Below, piece by piece: positions 55,472-63,067 of a DNA stretch of 64,000 bases; the first letter of the stretch is position 1, and each line of letters begins with the position of its first letter. The notes under the pieces were generated by a model that ran no database searches, had not been told where the DNA came from, and worked only from the letters and a program-made list of their open reading frames with translations. A program made the translations under genes and the position numbers. This DNA comes from Mycobacterium montefiorense (lineage in GTDB: Bacteria > Actinomycetota > Actinomycetes > Mycobacteriales > Mycobacteriaceae): the NCBI RefSeq assembly GCF_003112775.1, contig NZ_BFCH01000048.1, forward strand, positions 181,946 to 245,945, written 5' to 3'.

Positions 55472-56997
55472 CCAGCAGCACCACGCCGGCCGCCGCGCGC
55501 AAGTATTTCGATACGGCGATGGCGCTACTCGACAGCGATGTCGCCGGAGCGGCGGCGCGGTTCCAGGAAGCAACCGAAGTCGACCCGTCGATGGCCGATG
55601 CCTGGCTGGGCCGGATCGCCGCGGGTGACGAGGCGTTGTCCACCGTCGAGCAGCTCTACACCTACGGGATCCGGCTGCATCGGGAGACCAACCGGATAGG
55701 CGCACGGTTGTCGGCGCCGATCAAAGCCGGCCCCTATCTGTCGATTTCGGTGACCGAGGCCTCGCATGCGGGCCTGGCGCTGGCGAGCGCTCTAATCGAC
55801 GATCGCCAGTACGAGAAAGCCGAAGCGCTGCTTGCGGATTCGACGCTGCTGGACACCTGGGAGAACCACCAGTGGAAGCAGTACATCGAGTCCTATCTGA
55901 TGTTCGCCACGCAACGCTGGCCGGACGTCATCGCGGTGGCGGCGGCGACCCTGCCGCCCCAGGCCATCATCATGTCGGCGGTCACCGCGGCCACCTGCAC
56001 GCTGGCGGCACATGCCGCGGCGCATCTGGGTCAGGCGAGGGTCGCGCTGGAGTGGACCGACCGGGTCGAGTTGCGTGCCGGATTCGGTGGGCCGACCGAG
56101 ACGCGGCGTTCCCATCTCGAAACCGCCATCACCGCAGTCGATCCCACCGACTTCCCGCTGATCGCCGCCGATCTTGCCTACGTGCGCGGGATGGCGCACC
56201 GCCAGCTGGGAGACGAACCCAAGGCGCAGATCTGGTTGTCCAAAGCGACGATCAACGGCGCCTTGATCGAGCCGGCCAAGCAAGCGCTGGCCGACCCGGC
56301 GCTGCAGTTGGTGGTCACCGACGAGGATGCCATCAGTTCCCGCTCAAATAAGTGGGATGTGACCACCGAGGTATCCGAGCAGCAGCGGCAGGAGGAGGAG
56401 CACCAAGAGCGCCGCATTGAACTCCTGCAGGAGGGGCGCGCGTTGCTCGACAACCAAGTTGGGCTGGCCGACGTCAAACGCGCGGTCGCTGAACTGGAAG
56501 ACCAGATCGAGGTCCGTGCACTGCGTCTGGCGGCGGGCCTGCCGGTGGCCAATCAGACCAATCACATGCTGTTGGTCGGACCGCCCGGCACCGGTAAGAC
56601 CACCACCGCCGAGGCGCTCGGAAAGATCTACGCCGGGTTGGGCATCGTTCGCCATCCAGAGATCGTCGAAGTCAAGCGGGCCGATTTCTGCGGCGAGCAC
56701 ATCGGTGCGTCGGGACCGAAAACCAACGAGCTGATAGACCGATCGCTGGGCCGCATCCTGTTCATGGATGAGGCCCTTGTCGCGCAAGCCGAGACGATCA
56801 CGTACAGCGTGGATTTGGGGGATATTCGCGCCGTGGCAAATTCCGACGGCAAGTTGATCGAGCTGACGCTGCACCCGGGTGTGATGACCGGTTACGCGCA
56901 CGCAGCGCTGGCAGACAGGTTAAACCTCGCGATCGCGGCGCTTCGCGCGGAGGCAGAGGCCGAGAATCGGGCGAGGTACGGCGACGAGCTGCACTGA
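55468..56997 (+). CDS. eccA2: EccA2-like AAA+ ATPase, truncated after Walker B and fused to a YbaB/EspL-like tail
   Basis: This 509-residue protein has an N-terminal TPR region (1-290), Walker A GPPGTGKT at residues about 371-378 and Walker B ILFMDEA at about 430-436, as in EccA. From about nucleotide 56776 the sequence no longer resembles EccA. The lid, sensor and Arg-finger region (roughly 180 residues, including the AYALVATG part) is missing and is replaced by 73 residues (ETITYSVDLGDIRAVANS, KLIELTLHPGV, ADRLNLAIAALRAEAEAENRA) resembling YbaB/EspL-type small proteins. M. tuberculosis EccA2 is about 619 residues. I infer a deletion fusing two genes; ATPase function is probably lost. Confidence 0.88.
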   Translation: MTSSTTPAAARKYFDTAMALLDSDVAGAAARFQEATEVDPSMADAWLGRIAAGDEALSTVEQLYTYGIRLHRETNRIGARLSAPIKAGPYLSISVTEASHAGLALASALIDDRQYEKAEALLADSTLLDTWENHQWKQYIESYLMFATQRWPDVIAVAAATLPPQAIIMSAVTAATCTLAAHAAAHLGQARVALEWTDRVELRAGFGGPTETRRSHLETAITAVDPTDFPLIAADLAYVRGMAHRQLGDEPKAQIWLSKATINGALIEPAKQALADPALQLVVTDEDAISSRSNKWDVTTEVSEQQRQEEEHQERRIELLQEGRALLDNQVGLADVKRAVAELEDQIEVRALRLAAGLPVANQTNHMLLVGPPGTGKTTTAEALGKIYAGLGIVRHPEIVEVKRADFCGEHIGASGPKTNELIDRSLGRILFMDEALVAQAETITYSVDLGDIRAVANSDGKLIELTLHPGVMTGYAHAALADRLNLAIAALRAEAEAENRARYGDELH

Positions 56998-57042
56998 TGT
57001 CGGTGTCGATGCAGCACCCTGCATCGACCGCCGAAGGGAGTA

Positions 57043-58546
57043 ATGACCGTGCCACTCAATCTGTCCAACCGCGACCAGAATTCGGGGCACCTGTTCTACA
57101 ACCGGCGGCTGCGCGCCGCGATCACCCGCTTTTCGGTCCGGATGAGGCACGACGACCGTAAACAGCAAGCGGCCGTGGCGCTGTCGATCGTGCTGGTCGT
57201 CATCGGCATCGGGTGGATGGCGCTACTGCATGTCATGAAGCCCTCGGGGTTGGTCGGCCAGTCGTCGATCGTCGGCGATCGTGACACCGGTGCGGTCTAC
57301 GCGAAGATCAACGGGCGGCTCTACCCCGCGCTCAACTTGACCTCGGCTCGATTGGCGGTCGGCAGCGCCGGCTCTCCGACTTGGGTCAAAGCCAGCGAGA
57401 TCGCCAAGTATCCGACCGGCCCGATCATCGGAATTCCAGGTGCGCCGGACAGCTTGCCGGTCACGGCGAGCGCCGAATCGGCGTGGTCGGTCTGCGACGC
57501 TGCGGCCGCCCGCGGCAGCGGAACCCTTCCGGTGGTGACCTCTATTGCCGGCCGGCTCTCCCCCATCGGGCGCTCGGAGCCGATGAGCCCGAAGCAGGCC
57601 ATCCTGGCAACCCACAAGGGCGCAACATATGTGATCTGGCGAGGCCAACGGTCCCGTATCGACCCAGCGGACCGATCGGTGACATTCAACCTCGGACTCG
57701 ACCCCGGGGTGACCTATCCGATCGAAATCTCCAACGCCCTGTTCGACGCTATGCCTTCGACGGAACCCCTTGTTTTGCCTGCGATTCCGGGCCGTGGGGC
57801 GCCGTCGCGCTGGGTGCCGGGCTCGATTGTGGGCAGGGTGCTGCAGACCCGTGACGCCAGCGGCACCGTCAACGGCTTCTATGTGCTGCTGCCGGACGGC
57901 GTGCAGAAGATCACCAGCTTCGTCGCGGACCTGTTGCGGACCGCGGATTCAGAGGGCTCGACGACGCCTACCCCTGATCGCGCCCGACAAACTGATTCAA
58001 ATCCCGGTGGTCGATGTGCTCGACGTCGACTATTATCCGTCGGAGAAGCTGGATTTCGTTGACACCGCCGCGAATCCGGCAACCTGCGTGGGATGGCAGA
58101 AGCAAACGGGCGATCCGCAAGCCAGGATCACGATCTTCACCGGCCGAGGGTTACCGGTTTCGATCGGCATGGATTCCCGCCTGGTTCGGCTGGTTCGCGA
58201 CGACCGCGACCCTAATTCCGCTGAGGCACAACAGACATTGGTGTTGCCCGGGGCGGCGAACTTCGTGACGACCACTAGCGGTGTCGCCACGGCCGACAGC
58301 CGGGAAAGCTTGTATTGGCTTTCACCGCAAGGTGTTCGATACGGCATCCAATCAGATCACGCGACCATGCAGGCACTGGGGCTGGATCCACGGCTGGCGG
58401 TGCAGGCACCCTGGCCGATCGTGCGTACCTTTGCGGCGGGGCCCGCGATTGGGCGCGACGCCGCCTTGGTGGCGCGCGACGCCGTGACCGGAGGTGTTGC
58501 GGTGGCGCCGATTCCCGATCTCAACGAACTGGCAGGTGGGGGTTAA
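57043..58546 (+). pseudogene. eccB2: eccB2, frameshifted
   Basis: EccB is a single-pass membrane protein whose periplasmic domain crowns the ESX pore. The first frame (57043 onward) encodes the conserved start SLNRDQ-like LNLSNRDQNSGHLFYNRRLRAA, a membrane helix (about 48-66) and the repeat domain up to FVADLLRTADSEGSTTPT. Family similarity then continues in the +1 frame (LIAPDKLIQIPVVDVLDVDYYPSEKL through CVGWQK to FAAGPAIGRDAALVARD) to the stop at 58544-58546. Removing one C from the CCCC at 57971-57974 restores a 500-residue protein, the normal EccB length. Alone, the first frame yields 339 residues ending at 58062. Confidence 0.9.
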
Positions 58547-58552
58547 GCAGCG

Positions 58553-60604
58553 ATGTCCAAGCGAGGTTTCGTCCGCGGCCGCCGCAAGCCGGCGCCGAGT
58601 GTTCCGCCGGTGCGCATCGCGGTCGCCGCACCGTTGGCATTGCCTGAGCGTGAACCCCGCAACATCTTGCTGATGATCGCGGTACCCGCCTTGCTCGTCG
58701 GAATCATCGGCACGCTGGTGGTGATGTACGCGTCGGGGATTCGGTCACTGCAGTCGGGGTTCTTTCCGATGATCGGTCTGGTCGGGTTCGGCACGCTGAT
58801 GTTCAGCGGGCGCTTGGGGCGCGGGCGCCGAATCAGTTGGGGCGAGCAAGAAAAGCAGCGCCGCAGCCAGCTCTTTGTACACGGCGATCCGCAGAAGCTG
58901 GACACCGTCATCGGTGGGCCGCGGATGTGGGAACGGCGCCCCGCCGACCCGGACTTCCTCGACGTCCGCCTCGGGATCGGCGTCCAGCAAGCGAGCGAAT
59001 CGGCGGTTTCGCTGCAGTGGCCCGACGTTCCGATCGGTGAAGAGCTCGAGCCCGTAACCGGCGGCGCGCTTAGGGATTTCATCCTCGAGCAGAGCAAGAT
59101 CCGGGGTATCGGTAAGGTCCTGAGCCTACGAGGCAAGCCCGGGTTCAGCTTCATCGGTGACGATCCGAGCGAACTCCACAGCCTGGCCCGTTCGATACTG
59201 TGCTCGCTGGCCGTCTACCACAGCTCCAGCGATCTCAAGGTCATGGTGGTGACGCGCCATCCCGAGTTGTGGTCGTGGATAGTGTGGTTGCCGCACAACC
59301 AGCACGACGAGATGTTTGACGCGTGCGGGCTGCGCCGGCTGGTGTTCACCTCCCCCACTGAGCTGGAGGAGGCGCTCGACGCCGAGCTGCACCGCAAGGG
59401 CCGGGGGCCATGGACGCCACCGGTCGGAATGAGCCCGACGTCGATGCCGTCACCGATCGAGTCCAGCACCGGCCTGGCGCTGGGGCCGCACTGGGTGATC
59501 GTCGACGACAACGTCGGCACCCCCGAGCAGTGGGAGGGCGTGACCGGCCAGAAAGGCATGGCCGGCATCACCGTGTTACGCCTGGCGTCCCGCGCGAGCG
59601 TGGGTGTCGGATTCGCCGACGACAGTGAGCGTTTCAGTCTGCGCGAAGGCAGGCTCGTGCACCGTGGCACGTTCTACGCCGTGGCGGACATGCTCGCCGA
59701 GAGCACCGCCAACAGGTACGCACGAGCACTCGCCCGCTGGTCCCCGATGAGCGCCGGTGAACTTTCGGAGACCGACAGCCAGGGTGGCGAATTGCTGCGC
59801 GCGCTGGGTGTCAGCGATCCACGGGAACTAGACGTCGACAGACTCTGGGGTGATAGCCGTGGCCGCGGCGACCACAAATGGGCGATGATGCCCGTGGGCG
59901 TCAAGCAAGGTGGTGAGCTGCAGAACGTCATATTGCGCGCCAAGGACTTTGGCGGTTTCGGGTTTCACTCTGTGGTGATCGGGACATCCGGTTCCGGTAA
60001 GTCGGAATACTTCCTGTCGTTGTGCACCGGTATCGCGTTGACGCACTCCCCTGAGACGTTCATCGTGATCTTTGTCGACATGAAGTTCGAGTCGGCAGCC
60101 CAGGATCTGCAGGGATTCCCCCACGTCGCGGGGTCACTGTCCAACCTTGGCAAGGATGACCGGCACCTAGCCGAGCGGATGCGCAAGGCAGTCAATGGCG
60201 AGATCGCGCGGCGGTACCGGCTTTTCAACGCGGCCGGTGCGCGCGACGCCAACGAATATGAGGAAACGCGGCTCGCCGGGCGGGATCTGGAACCGGTACC
60301 GATTCTGTTGGTGATCATCGACGAATACCTCGAGCTGTTCATCCACCACCCGGAATGGATCGATCTGGTCATCCACATCGGGCAGGAGGGCCGCGGCTGC
60401 AATGTCTTCTTCACGCTCGGCGGTCAGCGACTGGACCTGTCGTCACTCAGTAAAGTCAAAAGCAACATAGCTTTTCGAGTGGCACTACGCGCCGAGACGG
60501 CGGAGGATTCGCGCGATGTGATCGGTAGTGACGCGGCGTTGCATCTGCCGTCGAAGGAGAACGGCTACGCGCTGCTCAAGGTGGGGCCACGCGACTTAGA
60601 GTAG
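58553..60604 (+). CDS. eccC2: EccC2 N-terminal part (membrane anchor and first ATPase domains), ended by an amber stop
   Basis: This 683-residue product contains the two N-terminal membrane helices (about 38-85), the DUF-type linker and the first FtsK/SpoIIIE ATPase domain with Walker A IGTSGSGKSE (about residue 480) and VIIDEYLEL. It ends at TAG 60602-60604, but the same frame continues with FRCFYVSAPFVVPKR, typical EccC continuation. This fits a single-base nonsense mutation in a roughly 1337-residue EccC2 gene, which is a single ORF in M. tuberculosis. ESX-1 EccC is naturally split, so a functional split cannot be fully excluded. Confidence 0.9.
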   Translation: MSKRGFVRGRRKPAPSVPPVRIAVAAPLALPEREPRNILLMIAVPALLVGIIGTLVVMYASGIRSLQSGFFPMIGLVGFGTLMFSGRLGRGRRISWGEQEKQRRSQLFVHGDPQKLDTVIGGPRMWERRPADPDFLDVRLGIGVQQASESAVSLQWPDVPIGEELEPVTGGALRDFILEQSKIRGIGKVLSLRGKPGFSFIGDDPSELHSLARSILCSLAVYHSSSDLKVMVVTRHPELWSWIVWLPHNQHDEMFDACGLRRLVFTSPTELEEALDAELHRKGRGPWTPPVGMSPTSMPSPIESSTGLALGPHWVIVDDNVGTPEQWEGVTGQKGMAGITVLRLASRASVGVGFADDSERFSLREGRLVHRGTFYAVADMLAESTANRYARALARWSPMSAGELSETDSQGGELLRALGVSDPRELDVDRLWGDSRGRGDHKWAMMPVGVKQGGELQNVILRAKDFGGFGFHSVVIGTSGSGKSEYFLSLCTGIALTHSPETFIVIFVDMKFESAAQDLQGFPHVAGSLSNLGKDDRHLAERMRKAVNGEIARRYRLFNAAGARDANEYEETRLAGRDLEPVPILLVIIDEYLELFIHHPEWIDLVIHIGQEGRGCNVFFTLGGQRLDLSSLSKVKSNIAFRVALRAETAEDSRDVIGSDAALHLPSKENGYALLKVGPRDLE

Positions 60605-60619
60605 TTCCGCTGCTTTTAC

Positions 60620-62566
60620 GTGTCCGCTCCGTTCGTGGTGCCCAAGCGGGTCGTCAACGTGAACAAGACGGTGGACGTCAGCTTTTCGCAGCCGCGATCA
60701 TTGACCTGGGCTTACCAGCCGCTGAGCGAAGCGGATAGCGAAGCCCTGGCCGTCGCCGATGAACCCGATGAGCCCGACGAGTTCCTCTTCCACTCCGACG
60801 GTTTCCGGAAGAAGAAGTTGGTCGACGTCATCCGCGAGTCGCTGATGGCGCACAGCGCGCGACCGCCTCACCAAATCTGGCTTCCGCCTTTGGAAGTCAG
60901 CGAGCCGATGGACGCGCTGGTGGCCAGCTGGCGGCGTAAGCCGTGGTATGTCGACTATGGGCAGAACCCCGGCCTGGTGTTCCCAGTAGGCGTTGTCGAC
61001 ATCCCCGAAGACCACGCCCAACGGGTGTACACCATCGACGCAGAGATGGATAACATCATGGTGGTCGCGACGGCTCAGCGCGGAAAATCGACGACCCTGA
61101 TGTCGTTGATCACCTCGGCTGCGTTGATGTACCGGCCCGAACGCGTCACATTCTTTTGCATCGGGGCGTCGCTGTACCCGGTCGAAGAGTTGCCGCACGT
61201 GGCGTCCGTGGTCAGCCAAACGGACAACGAGGGTGTCTCGCGGACCGTCGCGTCGATCGAGGGCCTGATCCTGGCGCGGGAGGCGGCGTTCAAGCAATAC
61301 CAAATCGACATCTCCGAATTCCGCGAACGCAGGTTCGGCACCGAGCGGGAAGGCGGAACCGATCCCGCCGACAAGTTCGGTGATGTCTTCCTCGTGGTCG
61401 ACAACTTCAGCGACCTGTACGACAAGGACTCCCCGATGGGAGATCGCCTGGTCACGATCGCCCGCCAGGGCCTGTCCTACGGGGTTCACATCGCGACCAC
61501 CGCCACTGCGTGGCTGGTCGGCCAGAAGCAGGCGCTGGTCAACGTGTCGAACGCGCGAATTCAGCTGCGGCTGAGCAATCCCGACGAAACCCAGATGGGC
61601 GAAGGCCTCGAGCGCCGAAAAGCCGCGCGCAACACACTGGACCGGCCGGGTTTCGGCGTCACCCGGGAGGGCCACGAGCTGCTGGTCGGAGTGCCCGAGA
61701 TTACCTCGGCCACCGGCGAACGGGTGACGACGCGGCAGCTCGGCGCGGTCATTGCCGACGTGACTGGCGTCGGCCGGCTGGAGAAGCTGGCGCGGCTGCC
61801 CGAATGCATCGAGCTGGCCCAGGTCATCGCCGCGTTCGCGGAGACCGACGTCGCGTCGGACCCGTTCAACGTTCCCTTCGCCATTGGCGAAAGTGCTTTG
61901 CAGCCAACATATTTGCCGACCCGGGCGGTGCCCAACATGTTGGTACTGGGCCGCCAGTTGTGCGGGAAGACCACGACCCTGGCTGCCTTCGGGCAGGCGG
62001 TCATGAGCCGGTTTACTCCCGAGCAGGCGCAGATCACCATCATCGATCCCAAGACGTCGCTGATCGGGAAGATTCGCGGACCGCATGTGCGCGCGTACGC
62101 CTATACGGCCGACGATATCGATGCCGTGATCGAGGAATTGACGGCAATGATGCGCGACCGTCTTCCCCCGTCAGGACTGAGCCAGGAGGAGTTGCTGAGC
62201 CGGAGCACCTGGGACGGGCCACACCATTTCCTGTTGGTCGACGACGAGCAGGAACTGCGTCCGCACGGCGCGATCGGAAAGGCGGCGGCCAGTGCGCCGT
62301 TATGGGGACTGATCGAACGCAGTCGCGAGATTGGCCTGCACGTGATTGCTTCGCGCTTGCCCGGAAACTGGGCGGGTATCTCCGTGACCAATCCATTCCT
62401 GCAAAAGATGACCAGTTCGCGGGCGCCCACCTTATTTATGGACAACGACCCGGCGACGGTAAAGGTGTTCGGCAGGGTGGGCGCTCAGCAATTGCCGCCG
62501 GGGCGCGGTTTGCTCGTCACCACGGACGGAGCGATCGAAGGTGTGCTGGTAGGAACGCCGGAGTAG
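60620..62566 (+). CDS. eccC2: EccC2 C-terminal part (second and third ATPase domains)
   Basis: The rest of EccC2 lies in the same frame after the amber stop. This 648-residue part carries two further FtsK-like domains, the first with a degenerate Walker A-like VATAQRGKSTT and the second with LGRQLCGKTTT; the C-terminal domain binds the EsxC-type substrate signal. GTG 60620 is the first plausible start, but no ribosome site precedes it (TTCCGCTGCTTTTAC), so independent translation would need read-through or reinitiation. Confidence 0.88.
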   Translation: MSAPFVVPKRVVNVNKTVDVSFSQPRSLTWAYQPLSEADSEALAVADEPDEPDEFLFHSDGFRKKKLVDVIRESLMAHSARPPHQIWLPPLEVSEPMDALVASWRRKPWYVDYGQNPGLVFPVGVVDIPEDHAQRVYTIDAEMDNIMVVATAQRGKSTTLMSLITSAALMYRPERVTFFCIGASLYPVEELPHVASVVSQTDNEGVSRTVASIEGLILAREAAFKQYQIDISEFRERRFGTEREGGTDPADKFGDVFLVVDNFSDLYDKDSPMGDRLVTIARQGLSYGVHIATTATAWLVGQKQALVNVSNARIQLRLSNPDETQMGEGLERRKAARNTLDRPGFGVTREGHELLVGVPEITSATGERVTTRQLGAVIADVTGVGRLEKLARLPECIELAQVIAAFAETDVASDPFNVPFAIGESALQPTYLPTRAVPNMLVLGRQLCGKTTTLAAFGQAVMSRFTPEQAQITIIDPKTSLIGKIRGPHVRAYAYTADDIDAVIEELTAMMRDRLPPSGLSQEELLSRSTWDGPHHFLLVDDEQELRPHGAIGKAAASAPLWGLIERSREIGLHVIASRLPGNWAGISVTNPFLQKMTSSRAPTLFMDNDPATVKVFGRVGAQQLPPGRGLLVTTDGAIEGVLVGTPE

Positions 62567-62721
62567 GCCAGTCCGTGATGGTCGGCCAGGGCATCAGAAA
62601 AGGTGAATCGACACCCGCCAGCGGCGACCATAGAATCAGGCCATTCCGCGTGTTCGGCGGGCACAACTTGCCTGGTGGGGAGCCAGCCAAAGGGGGTATA
62701 CCCCTACGGATGAATCCGGGC

Positions 62722-62745
62722 ATTGAGAAATACATTGAGAAATAC
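62722..62745 (+). repeat. Tandem 12-bp direct repeat before the PE gene
   Basis: Two perfect adjacent copies of ATTGAGAAATAC (62722-62733, 62734-62745) end just before the GGAGGG ribosome site of the PE gene. The repeat is AT-rich compared with surroundings. The rest of the 189-base gap 62567-62755 shows no gene. Confidence 0.8.
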
Positions 62746-62755
62746 GGAGGGCAAA

Positions 62756-63061
62756 ATGGCTGGGATATTTGGAATGGTGCCTGGCGCCGTTGACTTGTCG
62801 GCGGTCACAGAAGGCGCGGTCAGCGAGCAGATGGCGGCCACCACCGCGGCCGGCGCGGCTGCGCTGACCGGCGTGCTGCCGATGGCTCCGGATGCCGATT
62901 CCGTGGAATTCGCCGCGGCGCTGAACGCTGCGGGTGGCGCCTACATAGCGACCGCGTCCGAGCACGCCGGTCAGCGGTCCGCCTTCTCGGGCGCGCAAGG
63001 CCTTGCTTCTGTCACTAACGTCACCGCCGATGAACTCGGCGCGGGCCTCAGCGCGATTTAA
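62756..63061 (+). CDS. PE family protein of ESX-2 (PE36-like)
   Basis: This 101-residue protein has an Ala-rich helical-hairpin PE domain: MAGIFGMVPGAVDLSAVTEGAVSEQM, GAAALTGVLPMAPDADSVEFAAALNAAGGAYIA. The end of the PE domain carries the YxxxD/E-type export-signal region in degenerate form (YIATASEHAGQ). It would dimerise with the PPE protein directly downstream (six-base gap) and be bound by EspG2. ATG 62756 has GGAGGGC eight bases upstream. It corresponds in position and sequence to PE36 next to PPE69 of M. tuberculosis. Confidence 0.85.
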   Translation: MAGIFGMVPGAVDLSAVTEGAVSEQMAATTAAGAAALTGVLPMAPDADSVEFAAALNAAGGAYIATASEHAGQRSAFSGAQGLASVTNVTADELGAGLSAI

Positions 63062-63067
63062 CCGAAG

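Noticed and set aside
57960..57980. Programmed +1 frameshifting in eccB2
   Set aside because: The frame-zero codons are ACC CCT GAT rather than a slow CCC-TGA site and no stimulatory element is obvious; mutation or sequencing error is simpler.
60698..62086. Antisense frame opposite eccC2 (462 codons)
   Set aside because: Shadow of EccC coding sequence; low-complexity composition without any motif.
58553..62566. Natural EccCa/EccCb split as in ESX-1
   Set aside because: Both halves stay in one frame with conserved residues right after the stop and no ribosome site for the second part; kept only as an alternative.
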